Source of the DNA: Phlebiopsis flavidoalba
Lineage: Eukaryota; Basidiomycota; Agaricomycetes; Polyporales; Phanerochaetaceae
DNA: 64,000 nucleotides
Direction of reading: 5' to 3'
Assembly: GCA_035772785.1 (NCBI GenBank)
Contig: JAOCPU010000001.1
Coordinates: forward strand, 372,001-436,000
The notes beneath the pieces are model-generated. The model made no database searches, had not been told where the DNA came from, and saw nothing but the letters and a program-made list of their open reading frames with translations. Within the stretch, counting starts at the first letter, position 1. Each line of letters begins with the position of its first letter. The position numbers and the translations under genes were made by a program. Below, piece by piece: positions 11,055-22,145 of this stretch.

Positions 11055-13319
11055 CTAAGCAAGTTCCAGGTATCGTTCGACTGGAAGGGCATCAAGGTTT
11101 TTCTCTTAGCGAACTATTGGATTGCGTACCTTCCCAGTTGGTGACTGCTGCTTCGTTCCATACCTTAACCTCATGCTGTCTCGTACCGCCATAATGCTCT
11201 ACGAAAAGTCGTTCCCGAGAACAGACTCTTCGCGAGCGACACTTTCAGGTCGCATCATCCGCTCAGTTGCGGACTCTAGAGACACTGGAAGCATTTGGAC
11301 CTGAAACCATTTGCTACAGCTGAGACAATACCCAGGTGTCGAAATATAGTGCGTACCTTGCCCGTCTTTTTATCTTCTGGAGATAATTGGCTCATTGGAG
11401 GGCCAGACAGTTGCAGCTTCTTCTCGATTCCGCGGAGGGTTTCCAAGGCAAAGATAGCACTCATGGCGAAGTATGGGTTCATGTCCGCGCCTCAGGCACC
11501 CTAACTTCCATTCGCGTCGCTGAGGGGGGCACTGAAGGTGGAGAGATGATGCGGATGGAGGCTGCGCGAGAGTCGTAGCCGTAGGTTACCGCGTTCGGGC
11601 CCAGAAGGCACTCGCCACCGACAAGGCGTTTATAGCCATTGATAGTGGGTACAAGCTAGGAATGAAAGTTAATAAGCATGCTTCGCGTCCAGAAAGCAAG
11701 AATATTCACTAGGGGCATAACTAACACATCCATACTATTTAGTGGGGCAGGCTGGTGAAAGAGAAAAATGACCCAATTATCCACGCACTATCGGAACGGG
11801 AGAGACCATCGAGGGTACGCCAGCGAGGAACCACTCGGCTTCTTGAGTTATAAATTTGGTGTCCTCGTTCGCTGCGCCTTGGCGACCGTGTCTTCAATTC
11901 AGCATCGGAAACCGCAAAGATGTTCATGACCGCTGTTGTCTCTCAGAGAAACATGAATGTGGCTACATGCGCTGTCAGCAATTTTCAAATCCCTCTCCAA
12001 TGTACCTACCCACTACAGCCAGGCAGCTAAAAACAGGGGCTCTCAACACTGACGAGAAAGGAGCAAGTGAAAGCGTAAAAACTCAACGTTGCCCCAAGGT
12101 TTAGCCATGAAGCTTGGTATGATTCCATGCTTCATACCAATGCTCTTTGCCGCGAATTTGAAGAGTAAGGCGTTGTCGGCCATGCGCATTTGAGCCGACG
12201 TATACGCAAGAGCCGTCTCATAACACCAGGTCCGGTTTCAGTGTCTAATTAACTATTCAACGACGTCAGTCTTTTAAGGGTGTCTTTGCAGACGTCTACG
12301 GTGACCCTCCAAAACAACTTCAAACTTTTTTTTGGCGCTCTCGTCGAATAAGTCATGAGAAGTAGTCGGTATTGAGTTGCGTACGCAGAAGTAGGAGTAG
12401 CCATGCACTAGTGAAATATGATCAATACCAGCGACGAAGGCAGAAGATGGACTGGGTACTTACTGCCTGACGTGAGGGGCTGCAAATTCGTGAACTTCTT
12501 CTCGGCCACTGTTTGGGGAGTCTCTGGCGATATGTTAGGTATTAGGCTCATGGAAGAATTCCAGAAATAATACCTTTGAATTGGAAATACTAAAAGATTC
12601 ATTAGCAAGCGCAATACCTTACCCAGGCATGATGTAGGCTCGCCTCGTATTCGCACCCAGCGTAGCAATCGTAGCCCTTACTTTGGGCACGCTCAACGAC
12701 CTTCTTCAGAACACCCCGAGGATCCGCACAGATAGGCTCTTTAGTATCAGGGTCCAGGAACGAGAGCAGGAAGAAAGGGAACGTTGTTTTCCCAAGGAAT
12801 ACGGCGGAATGTTGAGAGATCGATTATTTGCGCAAGAAGATCCCTGTAGCCATTGGCCTTGTTCGAGATGAGGAGCTCGTTGGGGTATACGGTGTCGTGT
12901 ATGTCCCAGCCACTGTAATCCAAAACATGGTTAACAGGCAGAGATGGAATGAGATGTATTTGAGACGTACAAGACGACGCTACAGAAGCCGAAACCACCA
13001 CCAGTAACAGCGCTCAAGAATTTCGCCTTGGACTAATCGGGGCGAAATCATAGCAGTTAGACCTAGGTGACCTGGCCAATATGTTGTACGTACCATGAAC
13101 TTGCCCGCCCAAGACTCCATCGACTGCAAGGATGTTCAGTCACACACGATGTCAATCAGCGTGTCGAACACTGACCGTCAACACCTATATATTTGGATAG
13201 TAACACACGAATTATTGAGGAGTCCTTGAGCACGTACCAGCAACCTTGACTTTCAAGTCATCCTTCAGCAGCTCCTTGAGCTCCTCAACGGTCTTGGGCG
13301 CGTTCTTCGTGGCAGCCAT
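11055..13319 (-). CDS. GSI/FluG-lengsin-type glutamine synthetase family protein (frameshifted)
   Basis: Members of this class carry the glutamine synthetase fold; activity in fungal FluG/lengsin-like members is not always shown. The ATG at 13319 begins MAATKNAPKTVEELKELL. Minus-strand blocks then read DGVLRGKFM, SKAKFLSAVTGGGFGFCSVV, GWDIHDTVYPNELLI, TFRRIPWENNVPF (near 12785), FLDPDTKEPICADPRG, ETPQTVAEKKFTNLQ, ETGPG.YETALAYTSA, FKFAAKSIGMKHGIIPSFMA, KPWG, HVHVSLRD, NGYKRLVGGE, NAVTYGYDSRAASIRIISPP, NPYFAMSAIFALGLRGIEKK and EDKKTGKV. The end is EHYGGTR and VERYLELA with a TAG at 11055-11057. About 480 residues fits the stand-alone GS domain, without the N-terminal amidohydrolase of FluG. 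At least eight introns and many single-base breaks. Confidence 0.95.
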
Positions 13320-13452
13320 GGGTTAAAGCGTGTGTGGTCCCGGGAAGAGATGTGTCCGGGGAATATAACCGAACGGCTGCGCAGGCCGATAGGTTGGCGA
13401 TAGTGGGAGGGGATAAGGAAAGAGAGGAGCCATCCTCTATCGACGCTGGAGG
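13320..13452. promoter_or_regulatory. Short divergent promoter, glutamine synthetase and WDR53-like genes
   Basis: Only about 130 bases separate the glutamine synthetase start (13319, minus) from the first visible start of the WD40 gene (13453, plus). Both promoters should lie here. I see no clear TATA box. The WD40 start is uncertain, so the real spacing may differ. Confidence 0.4.
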
Positions 13453-15079
13453 ATGGGTGATACCATAGGGCGCCTAGACTCCATTGTAATATCGACGCGT
13501 CCTACGCGATCATATCTTCGCTTTGATAGTTCTACCCACGGCCACCTCCTCAATTGTGGGGATCTGCGGAATCCAGACAGCGTATGTTTTTCTCACATCA
13601 AAGCAATAGAGCTAGGCACTGACAAACAAACCAGTCAGACAAAAACTGATCAAGGCCATGTACACTCATGAAATTGAGCTGAATCTACCTGCACCCGCTG
13701 CAACGGTCTCTTTCAGTGCCCATGACCGACTTGCCGTTGGATCGGGTGGGTTATACAACCAGATTGAATTTTGCACACTCATGTGATATCTTCGCAGACG
13801 ACGGGCAGCGTACGCATCTACAAACCTGCCTTCTCTCAAAGTCACAAAGGCGATACGAGGGCTTGGCCAAGATGTTGGATCCTTGGCTTGGATCCCAGAG
13901 AAAACGTCTCCCTGTCAGTTGCTGTGGGTAGCCGGCGGCATCAAGGTCAGCTCTTACTCGTTCACTCCGCGAACCATGATACCGAAACATGTCATAGGCT
14001 TTTCTGTTCGACACCAGCACTGAAAAGTTGGTTTTAACATCCGCAGACGCAATTCAGACGTTGACTATCGGTGAAGACGAAGAGGACGTAATAAATGAGG
14101 TAAGTTGTATGGGGCAGCGCTACGATTTGTCTGATTTCCTCTAGAAAGCTTAGCGCCAGCGATTCTAAGAAATTCATGGCATTCGCCACTGATAGCGGAA
14201 CAGTTGGTACCGTGGACCTCTCAAATATGTCCATCACACGAATGAAGGCCAGGCATAATAACGTATGCAATCGTCTCTTTCTACCCTTGAGTTGCATTCT
14301 CATATGGGTCATAGATATGCTCATCGGCGAAATTTGTCCCCGATCGCCCCCAAGTGAACTCTCAGTGGGGGCTTTGATTCAGCTTTAATTCACTTCGACT
14401 TCAAGCAAAACACAGTCTTATCTCGTGTCGACATCGGTGAGTGGAACATGTCGTATCTCATTTTCGTTACACTGAAGGTCACGTCTCAGCTGCCCATTTC
14501 CACCCCCATCATCCGGAGTCTCGCTGTCGCCACCTTTCGTGCTCTCGACATCTCTATCTGCGGGCGGATTGGTGTGTGTGCAACTACAGCTGACGGACTA
14601 ACGCTTGTGCAGCAGATTGGGCAGTGGCGGAGACAAAAGCACGCTCCATCCGTAGGACAAGGAAAAAAGCGGGCCCGAAAATGGCAAGGCTAAAAGAGTC
14701 GGAGGGATACTTTGTACAAGTTGCCGACGGTCCCGTTGTCAGCAGGTAATAACACACAATTATCATTCATGGAAAAAAGGACAGCTGGCTCAATCACCTC
14801 GCAACAGCGCCTTCTCAAGTAACGGAAAGGCCGTCATAACCAGCACCCTGCTAGGAAGGTTGGCCCCCCAGCACGAGATCGTGTATAATACCAATCAAAC
14901 AGCTTGAACCCACGAAGTCCTGGACCGCGGAAGTCAGGACACTTGCGAAGGTGAACGCCATTGCGGTAAACGAGACATTCCTCGTAGTTGGCGGTATCAG
15001 TGACCCAGACAAGGGTCTAGTCGAGGTTTGGCCGCAAGACAAGCTCAGATACAATAGCAGAGCAATATATCTAAAGTAA
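13453..15079 (+). CDS. WDR53-like WD40-repeat protein (frameshifted)
   Basis: WD40 propellers act as protein-binding platforms. Blocks in order: RLDSIVIS near 13480, a WDLRNPDSV-type repeat end near 13570, YTHEIELNLPAPAATVSFS and HDRLAVGSGG near 13730, KVTKAIRGLGQDVGSLAW near 13850, VAGGIKV near 13935, IGEDEEDVINEV near 14070, KKFMAFATDSGTVGTVDLSN and MSITRMKARHNNVC near 14225, PSELSVG, HFDFKQNTVLSRVDIGEW near 14395, basic KKAGPKMARLKESEGYFV near 14680, VADGPVVS, NAIAVNETFLVVGGISD near 14960 and GLVEVWPQDKLR near 15025. The stop is TAA at 15077-15079. The acidic loop and basic C-terminal linker fit fungal WDR53-like proteins. Breaks and short introns are frequent, and the start codon is a best guess. 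Confidence 0.8.
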
Positions 15080-15129
15080 ACTGTGTAGATGTAATAAATA
15101 CTAAGGAAGCAAAATCCGAAATCGGAAGG

Positions 15130-15885
15130 TATCATGACGGTTTATCGTCCTTTTTGGTTTTTTGTTGTGTCGGTTCAGCATCTTGCCTGTTTTTTATTTG
15201 TTGATGCTTTGTTTTTAACTGTTTTTTGTTTTTCGGTCATGTATTAACTTAGGTTGTTTGTTTTTTCTTTTGCTTTGTCTGTTGCCTGTTTGTTTTTTTA
15301 TTTGTCTCTTATGTTTTACTTAGTTGTCTCGGAGTTATATAATATTTTTATTTCCTTTTACAGTATTGTTCGTGTTTCTTTTATATGTTCTTGCATAGTG
15401 GCTCTCGGTGGTATTATCTACCATTGGTTTCGTATTCGGCTTTTAGTTTTTTTTTGTGTGTTTCTTCTTCTTTTTTTTTTGTGGGGTTTTTTTTTGGCTG
15501 TCGTATCTGGGTTCATATGGTTCTATCTGCGTTTTCTACTTGTGTCTCTTTTTTTGGTTCTCATATTGTTTTTGTTTTTTTGGGTGTTTTCGTCTTTTTT
15601 ATTGGTCACGTTGGTAGTCTTTTTCTCTCGTTCTTTTTGTTGTTTACTGTTCGGTTCACTGTTCAAATGCCTGTTTTCAGTCTCGTTGGTAGTCCTTTCT
15701 TTGACATATCGCATCTATAAGTGTGTGCGCAGTAGTTTTAAGTCTGTCACTGGATACTGTCAGAATTCATTTTTCCTTTTGTCAGTTTATTTGTTTTTTT
15801 GCTTTGTTCTTATTTTTTTGACAGTCTTTCTTCTTGTTTTAGTGGGTGTATCTTTTTTGTCTGTGTATCGGCACTGGCTTCCGGA
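15130..15885. repeat. 750-base T-rich, A-poor low-complexity block
   Basis: From just after the WD40 gene, the plus strand becomes extremely rich in T (roughly 60 percent by eye), with G and C filling the rest and very little A. Because stop codons need A, a long uninterrupted frame (15254-15961, 235 codons) arises by composition alone; its product would be almost all Phe, Leu, Val, Ser and Cys. I treat that frame as non-coding. The edges are sharp, and the flanks return to normal composition within about 30 bases. Confidence 0.7.
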
Positions 15886-15889
15886 GACT

Positions 15890-16759
15890 GTTCAGGCCTG
15901 GATATACCCATCCTCATCGATGTCCTCGTCGGGAACACGCGCTGCACAATTGGCTTGGTAGGTTCCGGTGGAAGAACCGCAACTTCATGTTGGTCTGTGC
16001 GAGAGGACGAGCCTGCGACGTCTCTTCAAGCTTCCGGGAGACATATTTGATCCGCATGACGCCCAACTCGTTGTAGCCCAGTTGAAGAAGTGAACAGACA
16101 ACCGTAGCCGTGATAGCACCTCGGTATTATCCCGGGAGCCCCAGCCTGGAAGAAATTCATTCAAAATTGAACGTGAGATATCAAGCAGAAGTACGACGTA
16201 CGTTTCCATGCGTTTTTAGGACACCACCGTGAGAGCACCGCTTATGACGGTGTCAGGAAGCTTGTGTGTCCTCATATCCCACAGACTCAAGGGCTGGGGC
16301 AGGGTGTGCAGTGCTTTTGTCCCTTCATTTCCTCCTTCTTCTGCCTGAGCTCCTGGCTTCGTCGAAGGAACTGTCCCGAAGTCACAGTTGATAGCAGGAT
16401 AGGACTGACGACATATTCTCGGCAACCTATTCAAATTGTGGTGAGGGACATCTTTCCAAAAGTATCAAGAAACGCACTGAAGAAGGTTAGTAGCCGCGCA
16501 ATACCGCTGTTGAGCGCGGTTGCAGACGCGATGGTGAGCAAGTGGTAATCCCTTGAAGGTTCCATATGCGCTAGCAAACAGTCGCAGCTGCAGCAGCTAT
16601 TGCCGTTTCTGTCAGCCGAGTATCAAAAGGGCCATAAGCCTAAAGACGAACTTGCATGTTATGACTGTGCCTTGCGCGACGGTGAGCGGTGCATCCGGGT
16701 CCATGGCCGTGGGTGTGGAGGAAGAGGAGCCAGCAGCTGCAGGCCGAAGTTCAGAATGA
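15890..16759 (+). CDS. Unrecognised gene with acidic C-terminal tail (frameshifted)
   Basis: I do not recognise the family. Coding character is suggested by protein-like blocks in plus-strand frames: DEPATSLQASGRHIFDPHDA near 16005, APRYYPGSPSLEEIHSKLNV near 16120, DIFPKVSRNALKKV near 16450, LLSAVADAMVSK near 16515, QLQQLLPFLSAEYQK near 16580 and SMAVGVEEEEPAAAGRSSE with a stop at 16757-16759. The last block is a typical acidic, low-complexity C-terminus. Several frame changes and at least one intron are needed to join the blocks. The 5' end would fall in or next to the T-rich block and is not visible. It could be a nuclear scaffold or complex subunit, but this is only a guess. Confidence 0.45.
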
Positions 16760-16794
16760 ATCTGCGCATGTCGCAAATCTAAAATCGAGCCTTC

Positions 16795-17900
16795 CAAGAG
16801 CGCCGCGTTGAGACGCGCTTGAGACCTCTCTTGAGGCGCTCTTGAAGGGACCTTGAAGGGGTCTTGAGACCTTGATCTGATTACGTAATCAGCCCTGTAG
16901 CTCTCGAAAGAATAATCGCATCACTCAAGGTGGACCCGCCGATCTTTCAAGTCCTTGCGAGATTGCGCTGATGGTTACAAGGAGACCTCCGCCGTCTCAA
17001 GGTCTCCCAAGTGCCAGCATCCACGGCACGAAAGGTAAGACGCCGAAAAACGGAGGATGCCGGTGTCTCCCACAGTCGAACCACGGCGTCTGACCTTTGA
17101 CTTCGACGTTCAACTTTCAACCACCACTCCTCCCTCCCTCTGTCACCTCTCCTCCACACTCCTACTCCCTCCTGGCCGCCGACTCTACCAACCCACCGCT
17201 CCCTGGGCTACCCCCGTCTCTCCCTTTCCCTCTCCCCGCCGGATGTATCGTCAAGAACGCGGCTGATTCGAGCCGGTCACCGCGCGGGGCTGGCAGGGTA
17301 TGGGAAGGACGTCTTCGGCGGTCGAAGTAAGTCCTATGCCCCTGCTAGCACTGAACAGCATACTCACCTCCTGATACCATTCACCAGGGCTATCCACACC
17401 CAGGTAGCCTAGAAGGCCGCCTTTTGGCCAGGGACTCTGGTATGTACTTCTCACCTACCACTGATGTCATTCAGCTCACTCTTTCACCAGGTATGTAACA
17501 CCTCTTCAGGATGCTGTCAGCTGTTATGCACATACTAGAACTCTGTAGGTACTGTAGACTGTAGTAGAGTTGTAGATTTGTATGTAAAATATTGAGTAGT
17601 GACCACTCATAATACCGTCAGACGTCCAGTACAATATTATTAATTAATAATTATAATGTGTGAAAATCGAATATAAAATAGCCGGATTTAATCCCGCAAG
17701 ACTGTCTCAAGATGCTGTAGTGCCCGGAGGGACCATCCTAAAACTCGGAAGGTCTCCAAGCGGCCGTGGGAATCTTGCAATGATGGGACGCCATCTTGCA
17801 ACGATTTCTTTTTTTCTTTGAGAGACCTTGGAAGCCATCACCCGGCGTCTCTTCCCTTGAACCGGCTTTGAGACGCCTTGGAAGGGGTCCTGGAGATTTG
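16795..17900. repeat. Repeat-like intergenic DNA with degenerate CTTGAAGGGGTCTTGAGA motifs
   Basis: No gene is visible. The left end (16805-16875) and the right end (17815-17895) both carry short degenerate direct repeats built on GAGACGC, CTTGAAGGGGTC and TTGAGACC; another run with GTCTCAAGG/GGTCTCCCAAG sits at 16995-17010 and 17750. The middle has a pyrimidine-rich tract (17105-17240) and an AT-rich tract (17580-17690). The arrangement suggests a decayed non-autonomous mobile element, but I find no clear terminal inverted repeats, target-site duplication or transposase. Confidence 0.35.
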
Positions 17901-18066
17901 CGAACACATGTCAGCGGAAATGACAGCGCGACCTCGCGTGGCGCCCATCAATTAATTTTGTGCAGCTCAATGCGGGCGCTTAACACATACTCTTGGACGG
18001 TCTCGCAGAGAGGCGTCCGCAAAACCTTCCGTCCGCGCCAGGCTGCTATGGTGGCCGTTGTGCAGC

Positions 18067-21000
18067 ATGAACATGCAGGAAGACGCGGCTGCTCCGACCA
18101 CGCAAGCGAGTGCGAGTGGAGCAAGCAGCCAAAACCGCCCCGCGAAGGAGCCGCGTCTCTTTGCTCCGTTTCGTGCTCTCGGGCTCATCACAAACCACGT
18201 CCCATTCGTCCTACAAACACGGTCATACAAGGGTGCAGCGGACGGGCCTACATTGCATCTTGTGACATGTCTGTGGCAAGGCGTGGCGCGGAGTGTGGAA
18301 GGTGGAAAAATGACGCTGCAGTTCGTAGTGTGAGTAAGTGCAAAGCACTCGTGCCAATGTTTGGTATACTCAAGTTATTCCCACTTGTTTGATAGGACCT
18401 CGGATGCGCAAGAGCACGATCACATACTCTGGGCCTATGGATGGGAAGGCTCGTGTGGGCTGCTGCCCGACGTAGCGATGTCATCAAGTATACCTACGAG
18501 GCCAAGGAGGGTCGCGGCGAGTCTGGAAATACGTTTGGGCTCAAAGCTTTCTTCCATACTTAATATTCGCGCACCGGCAATTATTTGGCACTGGACGGAG
18601 TGATGGAAAACGTTCTCGCCTTTACTATGCATGTTAATATGGGACCACCAAATTTAGACTAACGGCTATGTAACCGTCTTATTATCAACGCTGGCAACGC
18701 ATTGAACAAACCTCTTCCAGACGTCAAGGTCCACCGTAGGAGTTTGAGCCTGGATTCACACCGCAACAAAAAAAAAAATTGTTTTTTTTTTTTCACCCCC
18801 CCCCCTTATCCCCTTCCGCCTCCACCCGTCAACCGACCTGAACAAAGTACTCGTCGACAGATCCCAGGGCAGTATGCAGCTATGGATCATCCCGAACGCA
18901 GTTGAGGTCCTATTCCAATTGTCACGCATGCATCACCAACCATAACATCGTTGCAGGACATGCATTTCACAAGTTCTCTCCTGACACTCCCCCCACTTCT
19001 TACGTCCCCGTCAGCCCATGCAAAAGACGGACGCCTCCCGTTTTTTGGGGCCATTACCCGGCTGCACGCTCAAATTTCTCCAGACTATTGACGTCCGTGC
19101 GGTATTGGGTGTTCCGCTGTCTGGGGAGAGATCTCGGTCCTACGACGTTCGCCATGGACGAGAGTCTCCTGAGAATGAAAATGCCAAGACGGCAGCTTGA
19201 TTCGATCTCTAGGCTTCAGAAACCTGTGGGTACATAAAAACACTGTGCAGTCTCGTCGATCCTTCTGAACAACAATTCTTTCAGATGCGTTGCACCCCAT
19301 TCTGGCCTCTCCGCGTGTTCAGCTCTTCGACACGGACACATCGCGCTTCTGGGGGGTAACCTCAACGCAGGCAGAGCCGCCGACTGCAACATTCGTTCGA
19401 AGCGTGCGCAGGATGGCGCCGTCACAAGCAGTTCAAATGGATCCACTGGCCAGCAACTGCTAGTTCACATCGGGAGTAAGGACTAAAAGCGTCAAAACAG
19501 TGGATCTTCGACGCCCCCACCGCAGACTCCCCGCCTGCTCAAATAGTTATCGGTACAGGCCACACACGCACCCCCACATCCATACGGTACTACTCGGCGA
19601 GGACGGGAAAGCAGCTCTTGACACGCCTCGCGCCGACCGCAGTCTGCGGTGCACGAGCGATCGTTGCGTGACTACGCGCAGCTTTGAGCTCAGCCAGGGC
19701 TCGCTCCGCGAAAAAAAGGCGACGAGCATTGGCTATCCCCGTCGAGTCGCACTCAAGTTGCCGCCAATCACGTCGCTGTCGTATTCTGTGACCGACGGTC
19801 GAAGAGGATTGGGATGATGTGCTCACGTGGGCATACGGACGAGACGCTTGCAAAGGACAGTGGTCGAATGAAGGACAAGAAGATGGGGAATACACCTTGG
19901 GCGGCTGTCACGGGGAAGCAAAAAGAAAGGTGTATCGGTGGGATCTGTGAAGGTCAGAATTTCTCCTCTTGTTCGGGGCCTGCATTCACTAACATTGTGG
20001 GCACAGACGTGTCTGTGTTACGGCGTGCGGAACTTTGGCATTGCATCCTCCTCCACCGGTGCCTATATATACTGTACAAACATTGCAGTCGGGCATCAAG
20101 CGCAAGTCTTTCGACGTCGGGCCAGTTCCTGAAGGCGTAAAGCAGCGTGTTGATGCTTGCATCGAATACCAGACCAAAAGGAACGATGCGTGAATGGCCT
20201 GGCGAGTGATTCACTAAACCGAGCCGTCATTTGCAAGTACGCTTGATTGGAACGATCAATGTGAGTTTGTACATGAACTAGTTGACTGTGACCACTGACA
20301 AAGTTGTCTAGTTCTTTGACTTCCATACATGCTGAGTGAGCTGGGAGCATACGCTCGTGCTCCCTTCATCCGCTGTCTCGATAACACTCCATCGGGATAG
20401 CGGCCTCCTTGCTGTGATCTGTGACGACCTTGTGGTCCGCGTCGTCGATATCGAGACTCGGAGGGTGGTCCGTGAGCTCGGTGGCTTCCGAAGTCGAGTC
20501 CTTGACCTCGTGCGTTTCACTGTGCTGTTCTCGTTCGCTCGTTTGCTGAAATCTTTGGAAGACCTTCTCCCCTGACGCCAGATGAGCTCATCACACAACA
20601 TCGCTGGACTCGATCATCCGTACATTTGATATCCCGACTGGGCGACTTATCGACGCGTTCCGTACTTCGAGTGTCGCGACGAGCGTTTTTTCTCACCCAC
20701 GAACGACTTCCTAGCAACTGCTCATGTCGACAGCGTTGGAGTTTATCTCTCTGGTGGTTTGTGTTAATCTTTCTCTATCGCGTTTATTTGTTTATTGAAT
20801 GTAATGATAGGGCGAATCGTGCACAATATTCGGAAGTGTCGTTCCATGGGCATTGTGGACGACGACATCGCCGACGTGGCGTTACCTTCTGTGCAGGGCG
20901 AAGCTGAAGACGAAGGTAAATATCGGTTGAGCTATCCATTTACCTCACGTACTTACATCTCTCAGCACTCAGCACTCGATGCCCTTGCAGCTCTCACAGT

Positions 21001-21708
21001 CGACGACGCCCCACAAGACGTCTTCATCACCCCACCACAACTCGACGGCGAACTCGTCACGCTCACGCTTCTCCCGCGAAGCCGCTGGCAGACTCTGCTC
21101 AACCTCGAGGTCATCCAGCAACGCAACAAGCCCAAGGAGCCCCAAAGCCGCCCGAGAAGGCGCCGTTCTTCCTGCCCACGCTGCCGGGCGTCGCGCACCG
21201 GTTCGACGTCGCCCAGGCGGAGAAGGAGAAGAAGACGAGCAAGCCGACGCGCAGGCTCGAACGGGCTGCTGCGGGCTCCGAGAGCGTGTTCTTCCAGAAG
21301 CTGCAGGCGGAGGAACAGGATGGCGACTGTGAGTTCTATGGGACTGAGAAGAGAGTGTGGTTGGCTGACGTGTTGTTTTGTAGACGAAGGGTTTTACTCC
21401 TATGTGAAGACCCTCTCACCCGCCGCGATCGACCTAGAGATCCGCTCGCTTGTCACTCTCTCGACGCTCAGCGGCTCTTCATTTACTGCCCTTGTGCAAC
21501 CGACTACGCTCGCATCGCGACTTCGAAGCCGTGCAAGCATTCCAGAATGTGTTCTTGCGGATACATGGCGATGTGCTGGCGGCAAACTCCCCGAGGTCAT
21601 AGAAGAGCTGGAGAAACTGATGGAGGTGCAGAAAAAGGAGAGCGAGAGGGTGCTTGAGTTGCTCGCGTCGAGTCTGGGTACCTGGGTTTTGTCAGGGATG
21701 TCATATAG
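18067..21708 (+). CDS. UTP21: UTP21 (WDR36), U3 snoRNP / SSU processome protein (frameshifted)
   Basis: Utp21 is a tandem WD40-propeller subunit of the SSU processome UTP-B complex, needed for 18S rRNA maturation in the nucleolus. The start at 18067 gives MNMQEDAAAPTTQASAS, then LFAPFRALGLITNHVPFVLQ, the diagnostic first strand, and WEGGKMTLQFV. Propeller blocks follow: YLNKVLVG-like near 18845, GHIALLGGNLN near 19345, ERAQDGAVTSS near 19405, AHTDET-like near 19830, FGIA.SSTG near 20030, GIKRKSFDVGPVPEGV near 20095, TLVLPSSAVSITLHRDSGLL near 20350, VRVVDIETRRVVRELGGFRS near 20435, TFDIPTGRLIDAFR near 20625. The C-terminal helical Utp21 domain contains FITPPQLDGELVTLTLLPRS (21025), NLEVIQQRNKPKEPP, FFLPTLPGVAHRFD, FYSYVKTLSPAAIDLEIRSL (21385) and EELEKLMEVQKKESERVLEL, ending LGFVRDVI at a TAG at 21706-21708. 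Frameshifts occur throughout. Confidence 0.95.
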
Positions 21709-21915
21709 CAGTAACATGGGACCATTAATCAACGTTCTCTGTACTTCGTAAGGGTATTCTTGCATTGCGTAGACCCCTCGTTCCGTGATCCAGCAATGTC
21801 TTCGAAACGTGCCCAGCGGCCTCCAGCCTCCAGCCCGCGTCGTGGTCGCTTTCTCACGCACACGAAATGGCGTCAGGATGGGTCCCGTAGGCACTGGTAA
21901 ACCAGCGCCTGCGAG

Positions 21916-21922
21916 TATATAA
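21916..21922 (+). promoter_or_regulatory. TATATAA box upstream of U1-like RNA copy A
   Basis: TATATAAG lies 49 bases before the predicted RNA 5' end. The second RNA copy has the same box (GCG.GTATATAAG) 36 bases before its 5' end, although the surrounding flanks are otherwise little alike. The shared box supports transcription in the direction of the U1-like reading. Confidence 0.6.
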
Positions 21923-21964
21923 GGACGGCTTTCCGCCCCCCCGTCTGAACCTTCCACAGACTCC

Positions 21965-22136
21965 ATACTTACCTTGATGGCACATGCCCCTTCACCTACC
22001 CGGGTGTGTGGGCCGTGGGGGCCATCCATAGCACGGCGACCCGTCCTCAGAGGGAACCTGCGGTTTGTACGGGCTTCGGCTCGTGCACCGTCTCAATATT
22101 TTCCTGTTCTGTTTCGGCCCTCGGGGCTGGCAGGCC
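21965..22136 (+). ncRNA. U1-like spliceosomal snRNA candidate, copy A
   Basis: U1 snRNA pairs its 5' end with the 5' splice site in the first step of splicing. The predicted RNA starts ATACTTACCT, the invariant U1 5' end. Helix H can form between GATGG (21976-21980) and CCGTC (22088-22092), just before the Sm site, as in U1. Stem 1 is CACATGCCC/GGGTGTGTG (21981-21989/22002-22010). A second loop carries ATAGCAC (22028-22034), close to the U1A site ATTGCAC. Stem 3 is GTACGGGC-TTCG-GCTCGTGC (22067-22086) with an outer CGGT/ACCG. The Sm-type site AATATTTTC (22095-22103) starts at RNA nucleotide 131; in human U1 it lies near 126. A 3' hairpin (22103-22134) and T9 (22137-22145) follow. Odd point: loop 1 lacks the usual U1-70K motif GATCANGAAG. 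Confidence 0.6.
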
Positions 22137-22145
22137 TTTTTTTTT

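Noticed and set aside
15254..15961. 235-codon open frame rich in Phe, Leu, Val and Ser, which looks like a membrane protein
   Set aside because: It lies in the T-rich, A-poor block where stop codons are rare by composition. No motif or loop pattern supports a real membrane protein.
21400..22029. 209-codon minus-strand frame
   Set aside because: It is a shadow of UTP21 and of the U1-like RNA; the plus-strand reading matches UTP21 to its last residues.
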